From Rhodobacterales bacterium (GTDB lineage Bacteria; Pseudomonadota; Alphaproteobacteria; Rhodobacterales; Rhodobacteraceae), in contig JAFLCY010000012.1 of NCBI GenBank assembly GCA_017303485.1, positions 1 to 56,455 of the forward strand: a stretch of DNA of 56,455 nucleotides, read 5' to 3'. This document shows, one piece after another, positions 32,706-41,908 of the stretch; position 1 is the stretch's first letter, and the number at the start of each line of letters is the position of its first letter. Made by a program: the position numbers and the translations under genes. The notes under the pieces were generated by a model that did not search any database, was not told where the DNA came from, and saw nothing but the letters and a program-made list of their open reading frames with translations.

Positions 32706-33641
32706 TTATTGCAGCGCTGCTTCCACAGCCGCGACGGCATCGCCGCCGTCCTTGGTGGTCACACCGTCGAGCCAGGGCTTCCAGGCATCGGGATTGGCGG
32801 CAAGCCAGGTCTTCGCGGCTGCGGTGGGATCGGTGCCGTCGTTCAGGATCGCCCCCATGATCTCGTTCTCCATCGGGAGCGAGAAGACGAGGTTCTGCAG
32901 GAGCTTGCCCTGGTTCGGGCATTCCGCGACGTAGCCCGCGCGGGTGTTGGTGAGGACGGTCGCGCCGCCGAAGTTCGGCCCGAAGACATCGTCGCCGCCG
33001 GTGAGGTAGGTCATCTTGTAGTTCGCGTTCATCGGGTGGGGTTCCCAGCCGAGGAAGACGATCGCCTTGCCCTCGTTGTCGGCGCGGGTGACTTCGGCCA
33101 GCATCCCCTGTTCCGAAGATTCGACCAGCTCGACCCCGGCGGTCTTCAGGCCGAAAGTGTCCTTGTCGATCATGTCGAGGATCAGCTTGTTGCCGTCGTT
33201 CCCGGCCTCGATCCCGAAGATCTTGTTGTCAAGGTCGGCAGCATGGGTGGCGATATCGGCGAAATCCTTGATCCCCAGCTCCGCGCCCTTGGCGTTGGTG
33301 GCCAGAGTGTATTTGGCGCCTTCCAGGTTCGCCCGCAGCGAGTCGACGGTCTTGGCCTCCAGATATGGTGCGATGTTCGATTCCATCGTCGGCATCCAGT
33401 TGCCGAGGAAGACATCGACATCACCCGAGGCCATCGCCTCATAGGTCACCGGCACGGCGAGCATCTGGGTCTCGGTCTCATAGCCAAGGGCATTCAGGAC
33501 AAGGCTGGTCGCGGCGGTGGTGGCAGTGATGTCGGTCCAGCCGACATCCGAGAAGATGATCTTGTCGCAGCCTTCCGCAAAGGCGGACCCGGCAAGCGCG
33601 AAGGTGACGGCGGTGGTCAGAAGGGTGGAACGGATGGACAT
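32706..33641 (-). CDS. choX: Choline-binding periplasmic protein
   Basis: A 311-residue substrate-binding protein with a cleavable signal peptide (MSIRSTLLTTAVTFALAGSAFA, cut before EGCDK). FSDVGWTDITATTAATSLVL and DVFLGNWMPTMES match ChoX proteins, in which Trp and Tyr side chains and an Asp form the cage around the quaternary ammonium group. It delivers choline to ChoWV. The ATG follows GGGAGTTGCC; the long frame upstream overlaps betI and is not coding. It is divergent from betI with a BetI-type dyad between. Confidence 0.92.
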   Translation of the reverse strand: MSIRSTLLTTAVTFALAGSAFAEGCDKIIFSDVGWTDITATTAATSLVLNALGYETETQMLAVPVTYEAMASGDVDVFLGNWMPTMESNIAPYLEAKTVDSLRANLEGAKYTLATNAKGAELGIKDFADIATHAADLDNKIFGIEAGNDGNKLILDMIDKDTFGLKTAGVELVESSEQGMLAEVTRADNEGKAIVFLGWEPHPMNANYKMTYLTGGDDVFGPNFGGATVLTNTRAGYVAECPNQGKLLQNLVFSLPMENEIMGAILNDGTDPTAAAKTWLAANPDAWKPWLDGVTTKDGGDAVAAVEAALQ

Positions 33642-33662
33642 GGCAACTCCCTGACGTTTTTT

Positions 33663-33684
33663 GTTGATTGACGAGTCAATAAAC
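33663..33684. promoter_or_regulatory. Candidate BetI operator
   Basis: ATTGAC (33667-33672), GA, GTCAAT (33675-33680) is a perfect inverted repeat, extended outward by GTT/AAC (33663-33665 and 33682-33684) with one mismatch. It lies in the 87-base choX-betI gap, where a choline-responsive TetR regulator would control both directions. Confidence 0.7.
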
Positions 33685-33728
33685 TTCGCTCTTATTCGGT
33701 TTGGCAAGTATTTTCTGGGGCCGCACCG

Positions 33729-34310
33729 ATGCCGAAGCTTGGAATGGAGCCTATCCGCAAGGAAGCGTTGGTAAAAGCCACGATCGTCGAGATCGGCAGG
33801 GCCGGGTCCCTTGATGTGACGGTAAGCCAGATCGCCAAGCGCGCGGGCATGTCCTCGGCGCTGGCGCACCATTATTTCGGCTCGAAGGAAGAGATGTTCC
33901 TTGCCGCGATGCGCCACATTCTCACGCTTTACGGGGCGGAAGTGCGGGGCGCGCTGGCGGCGGCAGAGGAGCCGGAGGCGCGCATCCGAGCGATTCTGCG
34001 GGCCTCGTTCAGCCCCGGCAACTTCCGGCGCGAGGCGGTGGGGGCCTGGCTGAACTTCTGGGTGCTGGCGCAGACCGTGCCCGAGGCCAAGCGCCTGCTG
34101 GCGATCTACCAGGGGCGTCTGCGGTCGAACCTGACAGCCGCCCTGCGTCCTTTGGCCGGGGCGCGGGCACAGGGAATCGCCGAATCGCTGGGTGCCATGA
34201 TCGACGGGCTTTACCTGCGCGAGGTGCTGAAATCGGGGGCTCCAGACGGGGCCGCGGCGGTGGCGCTGGCCTTGCGCCATCTGGACGCGGAACTGGCAAG
34301 GGGGGCCTGA
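33729..34310 (+). CDS. betI: BetI, TetR-family choline-responsive repressor
   Basis: A 193-residue TetR regulator beginning [19 protein letters not shown], which is the characteristic BetI opening. The HTH is [26 protein letters not shown]. The C-terminal part has the ligand-binding pocket helix [14 protein letters not shown] with Trp and Phe residues expected to bind choline. BetI represses bet and cho genes until choline is present. It is divergent from choX and followed after one base by betA. Confidence 0.93.
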   Translation: MPKLGMEPIRKEALVKATIVEIGRAGSLDVTVSQIAKRAGMSSALAHHYFGSKEEMFLAAMRHILTLYGAEVRGALAAAEEPEARIRAILRASFSPGNFRREAVGAWLNFWVLAQTVPEAKRLLAIYQGRLRSNLTAALRPLAGARAQGIAESLGAMIDGLYLREVLKSGAPDGAAAVALALRHLDAELARGA

Positions 34311-34311
34311 G

Positions 34312-35961
34312 ATGCACGCCGATTATGTGATCGTGGGGGCGGGTTCCGCAGGCTGCGCGATGGCCTACCGGCTGGCCGAAGCGGGCAAGCGGGTGGTGGT
34401 GATCGAGCATGGCGGCTCTGACGCCGGGCCGTTCATCCAGATGCCGGGGGCGCTCAGCTACCCGATGAACATGGGCATCTACGACTGGGGTTTCGCGACC
34501 GAGCCCGAGCCGCATCTGGGCGGGCGGGTGCTGGCGACGCCGCGCGGCAAGGTGATCGGCGGGTCGTCCTCGATCAACGGGATGGTCTATGTCCGGGGCC
34601 ATGCCCGCGACTACGACACCTGGGCCGAGATGGGGGCGGATGGCTGGTCCTATGCCGACGTGCTGCCCTATTTCCGGCGGATGGAGCATTCGCATGGCGG
34701 GTCCGGGCCGGAGTTCCGCGGCACGGACGGGCCGCTGCACATCACCCGGGGCCCGCGCGACAACCCGCTGTTCAATGCCTTCATCGAAGCGGGAGAGCAG
34801 GCCGGCTATCCGGTGACGACCGACTACAACGGCCAGCAGCAAGAGGGCTTCGGCCCGATGGAGGCGACGATCTGGAAAAGTCGGCGCTGGTCGGCGGCGA
34901 ATGCCTATCTCAAGCCCGCGCTGGCCGGGGGCAACGTGCATGTGGTGCGCGGCCTCGCCCGGCGGGTCGTGATGGAGGGCAAGCGCGCGGTGGGGGTCGA
35001 GGTCGACACCCGGTCGGGCCGCGAGGTGATCCGCGCCGAACGCGAAGTGATCCTGGCGGCCTCGTCGATCAACTCGCCCAAGCTCCTCATGCTGTCAGGG
35101 ATCGGGCCAGCGGCACATCTGCGCGAGCATGGGATCGAGGTGGTTGCGGACCGTCCGGGGGTGGGCGCGAACCTGCAGGACCACCTTGAGATCTACATGC
35201 AGTTCGCCGCCAGCCAGCCGGTGACGCTGTTCAAATACTGGAACCTCTGGGGCAAGGCCTGGGTGGGGGCACAATGGCTCTTTGCCGGGAAGGGCCCGGG
35301 CGCCTCGAACCAGTTCGAGGCCTGCGCCTTCATCCGCTCGAAGGCTGGGGTGGAATATCCTGATATCCAGTACCATTTCCTGCCCATCGCTGTGCGCTAC
35401 GATGGCAAGGCGGTGGCCGAGGGGCATGGCTTCCAGGCCCATGTCGGACCGATGCGGTCCAAGTCGCGCGGCTCGGTCACCCTGCGGTCGGGCAACCCCA
35501 CCGACGCGCCGGTGATTCGCTTCAACTACATGTCGCATCCCGAGGACTGGGAGGATTTCCGCGCCTGCATCCGCCTGACGCGGGAAATCTTCGGGCAGGA
35601 GGCGTTCAAGCCCTTCCTGAAATCCGAATTGCAGCCGGGGTCGAAGGTGCAGAACGACATCCAGCTGGACGATTTCCTGCGCGAACATGTGGAAAGCGCC
35701 TATCACCCCTGCGGCACGGCCCGGATGGGGCGGGCGTCCGACCCTATGGCAGTGGTAGATCCCGAATGCCGGGTGATCGGGGTAGAGGGGTTGCGGGTCG
35801 CCGACAGCTCGATCTTCCCGCAGGTCACGAATGGCAACCTGAACGGGCCGTCGATCATGACGGGCGAGAAGGCGGCGGATCACATCCTGGGCCGGACGCC
35901 GCTTCCGGCCTCGAATCTGGAGCCCTGGATCAACCCGAACTGGCGCATGGCGCAACGCTAA
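34312..35961 (+). CDS. betA: Choline dehydrogenase
   Basis: A 549-residue GMC oxidoreductase that oxidises choline to betaine aldehyde, and can oxidise betaine aldehyde on to glycine betaine, with electron delivery to the respiratory chain. FAD-binding [16 protein letters not shown] is at the N-terminus; GMC signatures [18 protein letters not shown] and [18 protein letters not shown] follow. The catalytic His is in HPCGTARMG and the partner Asn in [11 protein letters not shown]. It begins one base after betI. No betB (betaine aldehyde dehydrogenase) gene is present next to it, unlike most betIBA operons. Confidence 0.94.
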   Translation: MHADYVIVGAGSAGCAMAYRLAEAGKRVVVIEHGGSDAGPFIQMPGALSYPMNMGIYDWGFATEPEPHLGGRVLATPRGKVIGGSSSINGMVYVRGHARDYDTWAEMGADGWSYADVLPYFRRMEHSHGGSGPEFRGTDGPLHITRGPRDNPLFNAFIEAGEQAGYPVTTDYNGQQQEGFGPMEATIWKSRRWSAANAYLKPALAGGNVHVVRGLARRVVMEGKRAVGVEVDTRSGREVIRAEREVILAASSINSPKLLMLSGIGPAAHLREHGIEVVADRPGVGANLQDHLEIYMQFAASQPVTLFKYWNLWGKAWVGAQWLFAGKGPGASNQFEACAFIRSKAGVEYPDIQYHFLPIAVRYDGKAVAEGHGFQAHVGPMRSKSRGSVTLRSGNPTDAPVIRFNYMSHPEDWEDFRACIRLTREIFGQEAFKPFLKSELQPGSKVQNDIQLDDFLREHVESAYHPCGTARMGRASDPMAVVDPECRVIGVEGLRVADSSIFPQVTNGNLNGPSIMTGEKAADHILGRTPLPASNLEPWINPNWRMAQR

Positions 35962-35993
35962 GGGATCGCCAGAAACGATTTTCAATCAAGCGC

Positions 35994-36035
35994 TTGATCA
36001 GGGTCAAGGCCCCGGTCGGGCGAAGCTTCTACACT
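35994..36035 (+). promoter_or_regulatory. FnrL-type class II promoter
   Basis: TTGAT-CAGG-GTCAA (35994-36007) fits the Rhodobacter FnrL pattern TTGAY-N4-RTCAA. TACACT at 36030-36035 fits a -10 element; the predicted start near 36042 puts the box centre at -41.5, the class II activator position. A 14-base palindrome (35985-35998) overlaps its left half. Confidence 0.65.
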
Positions 36036-36063
36036 GTGCGGGACAGTCAAGAAGGAGACAGGC

Positions 36064-36300
36064 ATGTCGAATACCCCGCACACGCTGCATGAGGAATTCC
36101 CGGCGGACGGGCAGAAGATCAGCGCCCTGAAAGTATCTGACGCGCATTTCGCGCGGCTGCTGACCGAGTACGATGCGGTCAACGACAAGGTGCATCGGTC
36201 GGAGACCCGGCTGGACCTTCTGACCGAGGAAGAGGAAGAACACCTGCGCAAGGCGCGGTCGCGGTTGAAGGACCAAATCGCATCGGCGCTGCGGAAATAG
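36064..36300 (+). CDS. YdcH/DUF465 family small protein
   Basis: A 78-residue charged, helical protein. The C-terminal two thirds (HFARLLTEYDAVNDKVHRSE, then LTEEEEEHLRKARSRLKDQI) is the DUF465/YdcH coiled-coil pattern. Function is unknown in the family; a two-helix hairpin is expected. AAGAAGGAG stands close before the ATG. The gene stands alone between betA and the convergent pccR, with an FNR-type promoter in front, which suggests higher expression when oxygen is low. A YdcH-like call is firm by pattern, the physiological role is not. Confidence 0.82.
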   Translation: MSNTPHTLHEEFPADGQKISALKVSDAHFARLLTEYDAVNDKVHRSETRLDLLTEEEEEHLRKARSRLKDQIASALRK

Positions 36301-36306
36301 CCACCG

Positions 36307-36371
36307 CTCGTCGTTCGCCTTCGACGTCTCCTCGCTGGCGCACCGAGGAGGAAACGCAGTGAACGACGAGG
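36307..36371. repeat. Dispersed convergent-junction palindrome, copy D
   Basis: The left arm (36307-36335) and right arm (36344-36371) are imperfect complements of the family type, with CTCGTCGTTCG at the outer left edge and CGAACGACGAG-like CGTGAACGACGAG at the outer right. This is the most diverged copy. It fills the gap between the ydcH-like gene and pccR. Confidence 0.65.
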
Positions 36372-36372
36372 C

Positions 36373-37767
36373 CTAGCCGATCTCGTAGGGCAGCACGTCG
36401 CGGGCATTGGGGTTGATCTTCAACCGCCCCTCCAGCGGTGGCACCGAGCGCTGATGGCAGTTCACCCGTTCGCAGATCCGGCAGGAAATACCGATGGGCT
36501 CGAACCGTCCTTTCAGGTCGAGCCCGTCGGAATAGACCAGTTGCGGCGCGTGCTGCACCTCGCAGCCAAGGCCGATGGCATAGCGGCGGACCGGGGCTAG
36601 GAAGGCCCCAGCCGGTTTCGAGACATCGCGCGCGAGGCAGAGATAGCGGATCCCGTCCGGGGTCTCTGCCAGTTGGCGCAGGAATTGTCCGGGGGTTTCA
36701 AAGGCCTGGTGGACGTTCCACAAGGGGCAGGCCCCGCCGAAACGGGCGAATTGCAGGCGCGTCGAGGAGTGGCGTTTGGTGATCGTGCCGGCCTGATCGA
36801 CGCGGACGAAAAAGAACGGGATGCCCTTGGCCCCGGGCCGCTGCATGGTGGACAGCCGGTGGCCGACCTGTTCGATGCTCGCGCCGAAGATGTCGGCCAG
36901 ACGTTCGAGATCGTGGCGCACCTCCTGTGCGGCACTCAGGAAGGCGCGGTAGGGCAGAAGGGCCGCCCCGGCGAAGTAGTTCGCCAGCCCGATCTTGGCG
37001 ATGTCGCGCGCCTCGGCCGTGGAGAAACGGGCAAGGTCGAGCGTCGCTTCCAGAAGGTCGTTTTGGGTCAGGAGCGCGACCTGATGCAGCAGCTGGAAGC
37101 GTTGCGAGGGGCCTTGCGCGCGGGCAGAAATGTCGAGCCGTCGCGCCTGCGGATCGTAATGGCGCAAGGGCGCGGTGTTCGAGTAGTGCAGGCTGATCCC
37201 CGCCCGCTTCAGCAAGTCCTGCGCCAGGGTCTCAATCGGCTTCCCGTTGCTCGCCGAGGTCGCGAAATGCTCGGCGGCGCGGTCGATGGCATCGAGATAG
37301 TTGTCGCAGTAGTGGAAGAAGTCGCGCACCTCCTCCCAGGCCGAGGGGCGGATCGAGGCATCCTCGCGCCCCAGCGCCTCGTCAAGGGAGGCGAGGCGTT
37401 CGTGGGTCTGCCGGTAAGCGCGGTGCAGGTCAAGGAAGGCACGGGCCAGCGCCGGGGCGTTCGAGGCGGCAAGGCGGAGGTCGGCCAGCGGCGGCGTGGC
37501 GGTGGAGAACACGGGATCGGCCAGCGCCTCGCGCATGTCCGTGACCAGGCGTTCGCTTTCGCCGACGGTCAGTTCGGTCACGTCCAACCCGAATTCCTGC
37601 GCCAGCGCCAGCACCACGGCGGCGCTGACCGGGCGGTGGTTGTTTTCCATCTGGTTCAGATAGGGCAGCGACACCGAAAGCTTGTCGGCAAAGGCCTTCT
37701 GGGTCAGGGACAACCGCCCGCGAATCTCGCGCAGCTTGACCCCGGCGTAGAGTTTCTGGGTGGCCAT
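36373..37767 (-). CDS. pccR: PccR/ScfR short-chain acyl-CoA-responsive XRE regulator
   Basis: A 464-residue regulator. The N-terminal XRE helix-turn-helix (about 8-65) includes REIRGRLSLTQKAFADKLS and PYLNQMENNHRPVS. The middle part is the IrrE-like/ScfR domain, and the C-terminus has a cysteine-bearing segment (GISCRICERVNCHQRSVPP). This is the layout of ScfR proteins such as PccR of Rhodobacter sphaeroides, which controls propionyl-CoA assimilation and binds paired TTTGCAAA half-sites. Such half-sites lie directly upstream of this start codon and before pccB. An MFS and a DUF486 gene intervene between regulator and pccB. Homologues RamB and MccR act on related pathways. Confidence 0.88.
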   Translation of the reverse strand: MATQKLYAGVKLREIRGRLSLTQKAFADKLSVSLPYLNQMENNHRPVSAAVVLALAQEFGLDVTELTVGESERLVTDMREALADPVFSTATPPLADLRLAASNAPALARAFLDLHRAYRQTHERLASLDEALGREDASIRPSAWEEVRDFFHYCDNYLDAIDRAAEHFATSASNGKPIETLAQDLLKRAGISLHYSNTAPLRHYDPQARRLDISARAQGPSQRFQLLHQVALLTQNDLLEATLDLARFSTAEARDIAKIGLANYFAGAALLPYRAFLSAAQEVRHDLERLADIFGASIEQVGHRLSTMQRPGAKGIPFFFVRVDQAGTITKRHSSTRLQFARFGGACPLWNVHQAFETPGQFLRQLAETPDGIRYLCLARDVSKPAGAFLAPVRRYAIGLGCEVQHAPQLVYSDGLDLKGRFEPIGISCRICERVNCHQRSVPPLEGRLKINPNARDVLPYEIG

Positions 37768-37779
37768 GATCGTCCCCTG

Positions 37780-37807
37780 TTTGCAAAGCTATGCGGCGCT
37801 TTGCAAA
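37780..37807. promoter_or_regulatory. Paired PccR half-sites at the pccR promoter
   Basis: Two perfect TTTGCAAA copies (37780-37787 and 37800-37807) are separated by 12 bases, 20 bases centre to centre. They begin 13 bases before the pccR start codon, suggesting autoregulation. Confidence 0.75.
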
Positions 37808-37825
37808 CTGCCGTCAACCGATGAT

Positions 37826-39034
37826 TCAGGCGGCGCCGATCTGCCGCGCCCGGCGGATGACGAAGAGGATGGCGACGACCGAGGCGACCGAGGAGGCCAG
37901 CATCAGGAGGATCAGCGGCATTTCCGAAGAGCCGGGGCCGAGGAGAACCCCCGCGAAGGCCGCCAGCGCCGCACCGCCGCCGATCAGGATCGCCCCGCCC
38001 AGCCCCGAGGCGGTGCCTGCCAGGTCGGGGCGGACGGAAAGCATTCCGGCATTGGCGTTCGGCATGCAGATACCGTTGCCGAGGCCCAGGAAGATGGTGA
38101 GGCCGAAAAAGACGGTAGGGCCGGACAGGCCAAGGGCGGTGAGAAGCGTCAGGAGCGCCAAGCCCGCCGTGGTGACCATGCAGCCGATCAGGATCATCCG
38201 GTTCATGCCGATCCGGACCGAATAGCGACCGGCGAAGAAGTTGCCCGCGGCATAGCCGACGGCGGTAAGGGCAAAAAGGGCGCCGACATGGGTGGAGGAC
38301 AGCCCGAAGATCTTGTCGCCGACATAGGGCGCACCGCCGAGATAGGCGAAGAAGCAACCCGAGGCGAAGGCAGCCGCCAGCGTGTAGCCCCAGAACCGGC
38401 GCGAGGCGAAGAGCGCGGGGTAGGTGCGGATCTGGTCGGCAAACGAGACGCGGCGGAGGGTGGCGGTCTCGCCCAGGTCCGCCCAGACGAGGGTAAGGGT
38501 GGCAAGGCCAAGGATCAGGAGAAGGGCGAAATTGGCCTTCCAGCCGTAAAGATCATCCAGGACGCCGCCGATCACCGGACCGATCATCGGCACCAGGCTC
38601 ATCCCCATGGTGACATAGCCGATCATGCTGGCGGCCCTCTCGTCAGCCACCATGTCGCGTACGACGGCGCGGGAAAGGACCATGCCGGCGGCAATGACGG
38701 CCTGGGCCATGCGGAAGATCAGGAACCAGGTGGCGGTGGGCGCAAGCAGGGTCCCGATGGTGGCAATGAGGAACAGGATCATCGAGCCGATCAGCACCTT
38801 GCGGCGCCCGTAGCGGTCGGAGATCGGGCCGATCACGATCTGCAGCGCGGCGGAAAGCGCCAGATACAGCGCGACCGATTGCTGCATCACGCCATAGGGC
38901 ACGCCGTAATAGACCGCCATGCCGGGCAGCGAGGGCAGGAAGATGTTCATCGTCAGGGCGGAAAGCCCGGCCATGAGGATCAGGGTGACGATCTTCGGCG
39001 GGGTCGTCCGGTCCAGGAAGCGCGGCTCTTGCAT
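37826..39034 (-). CDS. Bcr/CflA-type MFS drug or metabolite exporter
   Basis: A 402-residue protein with twelve hydrophobic segments. MNIFLPSLPGMAVYYGV and the loop ISDRYGRRKVLIGSMILF show the MFS motif A between helices 2 and 3, and SRAVVRDMV is the motif typical of the 14-1-7 Bcr/CflA group. Members export antibiotics or amino acids using the proton gradient; the substrate is not determinable. It lies between pccR and the DUF486 gene on the same strand. Its association with propionate genes may be only positional. Confidence 0.85.
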   Translation of the reverse strand: MQEPRFLDRTTPPKIVTLILMAGLSALTMNIFLPSLPGMAVYYGVPYGVMQQSVALYLALSAALQIVIGPISDRYGRRKVLIGSMILFLIATIGTLLAPTATWFLIFRMAQAVIAAGMVLSRAVVRDMVADERAASMIGYVTMGMSLVPMIGPVIGGVLDDLYGWKANFALLLILGLATLTLVWADLGETATLRRVSFADQIRTYPALFASRRFWGYTLAAAFASGCFFAYLGGAPYVGDKIFGLSSTHVGALFALTAVGYAAGNFFAGRYSVRIGMNRMILIGCMVTTAGLALLTLLTALGLSGPTVFFGLTIFLGLGNGICMPNANAGMLSVRPDLAGTASGLGGAILIGGGAALAAFAGVLLGPGSSEMPLILLMLASSVASVVAILFVIRRARQIGAA

Positions 39035-39077
39035 TCCGACAGGGCTACGCTGCGGTGTGCGGGTTGTCCAGCAGGGG

Positions 39078-39431
39078 TCAGGCCCACTTGTGGAAGATGA
39101 AGAAGGCCCCCAGCGCGATGAAGCCGAAACCGACCAGATGGTTCCAGGTCAGCGGCTCCTTCAGGTAGAACACGGAAAAGACGGCGAAGACCGACAGGGT
39201 GATGACCTCCTGGATCGTCTTCAGCTGCGCGGCGCTGAAATAGCCGTGGCCGATGCGGTTGGCCGGGATCATCATGCTGTATTCGAAGAAGGCGATCCCC
39301 CATGACACCAGGATCACCGTGACAAGGGCGGCGGACTTGAACTTGAGGTGACCATACCAGGCAAAGGTCATGAAGACGTTCGAGGCCAGAAGGAGGCCGA
39401 TGGTGACAACGGGGATGGGCAGGGCGGGCAT
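39078..39431 (-). CDS. DUF486 (DMT-type) small membrane protein
   Basis: A 117-residue protein with four hydrophobic helices, one half the size of an EamA transporter. NVFMTFAWYGHLKF and SWGIAFFEYSMMIPANRIGHG are the conserved DUF486 segments. Transport of a small molecule as a dimer is plausible but unproven. Two adjacent ATG codons are possible; the second (39431) is favoured because GGAGG lies five bases before it. It is divergent from pccB, and PccR half-sites lie in the gap. Confidence 0.85.
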   Translation of the reverse strand: MPALPIPVVTIGLLLASNVFMTFAWYGHLKFKSAALVTVILVSWGIAFFEYSMMIPANRIGHGYFSAAQLKTIQEVITLSVFAVFSVFYLKEPLTWNHLVGFGFIALGAFFIFHKWA

Positions 39432-39517
39432 CATGTCCTCCGGAGGAATGCCCGGAGGAGATATCCCGGCGCGGGCGGCAGGCCAATCCTTTGCAATTTC
39501 GCAATTTGAACGCGAGT

Positions 39518-39537
39518 ATTTCAAACTAGTTTGCAAA
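39518..39537. promoter_or_regulatory. PccR operator upstream of pccB
   Basis: ATTTCAAA (39518-39525), CTAG, TTTGCAAA (39530-39537): the right half is perfect, the left matches six of eight, and the N4 spacing equals the published PccR arrangement. A further TTTGCAAT is at 39490-39497. The site ends 73 bases before the pccB start. Confidence 0.75.
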
Positions 39538-39610
39538 TTTTCTCATTCGTGCTTCTCGCCGTGCCGGCATTCCCCTAGATTGGCCGCGCCATCAGCCGGG
39601 GGAGGGCGCG

Positions 39611-41143
39611 ATGAAGGACATTCTGGACGAACTTGAGGCACGCCGCGAAACCGCCCGCGCCGGTGGCGGCGAACGCCGGGTCGAGGCGCAGCATGCCAAG
39701 GGCAAGCTGACCGCGCGCGAGCGGGTGGAGCTTCTCTTGGACGAAGGGTCGTTCGAAGAGTTCGACATGTTCATGGCCCATCGCTGCACCGATTTCGGGA
39801 TGGAGAAGGACCGCCCCGCCGGCGATGGCGTGGTCACCGGCTGGGGCACGGTCAACGGCCGGATGGTCTATGTCTTTTCGCAGGACTTCACCGTGTTCGG
39901 CGGCTCGCTGTCGGAAACCCATGCCGAGAAGATCTGCAAGATCATGGACATGGCCTTGCAGAACGGCGCTCCGGTGATCGGGATCAACGACAGCGGCGGA
40001 GCGCGCATCCAGGAAGGCGTGGCCAGCCTGGCAGGCTATGCCGAGGTGTTCCAGCGCAACATCATGGCCTCCGGCGTGGTGCCGCAGATTTCCCTCATCA
40101 TGGGGCCCTGTGCGGGCGGCGCGGTCTATTCCCCGGCGATGACCGACTTCATTTTCATGGTGAAGGACACCTCCTACATGTTCGTGACCGGCCCCGATGT
40201 GGTGAAGACGGTGACGAACGAACAGGTCACGGCGGAAGAACTGGGCGGGGCCTCTACCCATACCCGCAAATCCTCGGTGGCCGATGGCGCCTATGAGAAC
40301 GATGTCGAAGCCCTGGCCGAAACCCGGCGACTGATCGACTTCCTACCGAAGTCCAACCGCGAGAAGGCCCCGGTACGTCCGTTCTTCGATGAGCCGGGTC
40401 GGCTGGAACCGAGTCTCGACACCCTGATCCCCGACAACCCGAACCAGCCCTATGACATGAAGGAGCTGATCGGAAAGATCGCGGACGAGGGCGATTTCTT
40501 CGAGATCCAGAAGGACTACGCCGCCAATATCATTACCGGCTTCATCCGCATCGAAGGCCAGTCGGTCGGCGTGGTGGCCAATCAGCCGATGGTATTGGCG
40601 GGCTGCCTGGATATCGACGCCAGCCGCAAGGCGGCGCGCTTCGTCCGGTTCTGCGACGCGTTCGAGATTCCGATCCTGACCCTGGTCGACGTGCCAGGCT
40701 TCCTGCCGGGGACGGCGCAGGAATATGGCGGGGTCATCAAGCATGGGGCCAAGCTGCTCTTCGCCTATGGCGAGGCGACGGTGCCCAAGGTGACCGTGAT
40801 CACCCGCAAGGCCTATGGCGGGGCCTATGACGTCATGGCCTCGAAACACCTGCGGGGAGATTTCAACTATGCCTGGCCCACGGCGGAAATCGCCGTGATG
40901 GGGGCAAAGGGCGCGGTGGAGATCCTGTATCGTTCGGAACTGGGCGACAAGGACCGGATCGCGGCCCGGGTGCAGGACTACGAGGGCCGCTTTGCCAACC
41001 CGTTCGTGGCGGCGGAGAAGGGCTTCATCGACGAGGTGATCATGCCGCATTCGACCCGTCGCCGGGTGGCACGGGCCTTTGCGGCGCTGCGGGGGAAGAA
41101 GCTCGCGAACCCCTGGAAGAAGCACGACAATATTCCGCTGTGA
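39611..41143 (+). CDS. pccB: Propionyl-CoA carboxylase, beta (carboxyltransferase) subunit
   Basis: A 510-residue carboxyltransferase. Signatures: [57 protein letters not shown], and [20 protein letters not shown] with the C-terminal crotonase-like half. It transfers carboxyl from carboxybiotin on PccA to propionyl-CoA, giving methylmalonyl-CoA in the cytoplasm. It is first in the pcc cluster, with a PccR site upstream and GGGGGAGGGCGCG before the ATG. The stop overlaps the next start (TGATG). Confidence 0.95.
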   Translation: MKDILDELEARRETARAGGGERRVEAQHAKGKLTARERVELLLDEGSFEEFDMFMAHRCTDFGMEKDRPAGDGVVTGWGTVNGRMVYVFSQDFTVFGGSLSETHAEKICKIMDMALQNGAPVIGINDSGGARIQEGVASLAGYAEVFQRNIMASGVVPQISLIMGPCAGGAVYSPAMTDFIFMVKDTSYMFVTGPDVVKTVTNEQVTAEELGGASTHTRKSSVADGAYENDVEALAETRRLIDFLPKSNREKAPVRPFFDEPGRLEPSLDTLIPDNPNQPYDMKELIGKIADEGDFFEIQKDYAANIITGFIRIEGQSVGVVANQPMVLAGCLDIDASRKAARFVRFCDAFEIPILTLVDVPGFLPGTAQEYGGVIKHGAKLLFAYGEATVPKVTVITRKAYGGAYDVMASKHLRGDFNYAWPTAEIAVMGAKGAVEILYRSELGDKDRIAARVQDYEGRFANPFVAAEKGFIDEVIMPHSTRRRVARAFAALRGKKLANPWKKHDNIPL

Positions 41144-41559
41144 TGATGGGCCGCCCCCTCTCCCTTCGCCTTCCGGCCCTGATCGTCGCGCTGGTGCTGG
41201 TTGCCGCCTGCCAGGAAGAGGCGCCCGCGGGCGAGGCAGTTTCCGTGCCTTCGGGCCGCGACCTGTCGCTGATCGACATCGTGACCAACGCCCCCGGGCC
41301 CGCGGGCGCGACTGCGCGTTTCCGTTTCCTCGCGCCCGGTCTTGCCTCCGGCGATGCCGAGGCCGCGGCGGCCGACATGCAGGCCCTTTGCGACGGTTTT
41401 GCCCTGAAACGGATCGACGGGATGGTGCCCGCGCCGCAGCAGATCGTCATCTCCTTTGCCGGCGAAGTGGTGCCTTTCGGCGAGGCTGCTCCGGACGTGG
41501 TGCAGTTCTTTGAATCCTTCCGCGCGGAAAACGGCGCCTGCGTATGGGAGGTATTCTGA
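41143..41559 (+). CDS. Putative lipoprotein in the pcc cluster (DUF6497-like)
   Basis: A 138-residue protein with a signal peptide ending in a lipobox (VLVAAC), so probably a periplasmic lipoprotein. The mature part has an early acidic stretch (QEEAPAGEAV) and later two cysteines (ALCDGF and GACVWEVF) that could pair. The start is the ATG overlapping the pccB stop in TGATG; a second ATG three bases on is equally possible. Similar proteins sit after pccB in related genomes and appear as DUF6497 by my recollection. Function unknown; coupling to pccB implies co-expression with propionate assimilation. Confidence 0.72.
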   Translation: MMGRPLSLRLPALIVALVLVAACQEEAPAGEAVSVPSGRDLSLIDIVTNAPGPAGATARFRFLAPGLASGDAEAAAADMQALCDGFALKRIDGMVPAPQQIVISFAGEVVPFGEAAPDVVQFFESFRAENGACVWEVF

Positions 41560-41770
41560 TGCGACCCCAAAATGTTGTTTTTCTGTCTGGCTATGCGCAA
41601 TGGGCTGATGTAGGAACGCCACAGGTCGGGAACTTGGTCTGGCCGTCATACCAATCCCGGATGCTTTCGGGTAAGGTTGCGACGGGCCGGGCCAAATCGG
41701 CCTTAAACAGCGAACAGGTGCCGGATACTCGCGAGGGGTCCGAAGTGCCCCAAGAAGGATGGAGTAGAGG

Positions 41771-41899
41771 ATGTCGAAGAGCGTACGTCTCGTTCTGGTT
41801 CTGGCTATGGTCTCGGCTATCGCCGCTTGCGCCAAGAAGCCCGAGCCGACCCCCGAGCCGGTCACCCCGGAAGTCGTGGAAACCGGCAAGTACAAGTAA
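41771..41899 (+). CDS. Small lipoprotein (42 residues)
   Basis: A 42-residue lipoprotein: a signal peptide with the lipobox SAIAAC (residues 15-20), then a Pro/Glu/Lys-rich 23-residue mature part ending TGKYK. GGAG at 41761-41764 stands six bases before the ATG. The mature peptide AKKPEPTPEPVTPEVVETG is extended and acidic, probably an unstructured membrane-anchored tag. It is missing from frame scans because of its size. A strong hairpin follows at 41909, and the 211-base gap upstream suggests its own promoter, though I could not identify a convincing one. Function unknown. Confidence 0.75.
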   Translation: MSKSVRLVLVLAMVSAIAACAKKPEPTPEPVTPEVVETGKYK

Positions 41900-41908
41900 T
41901 CTTGCGGA

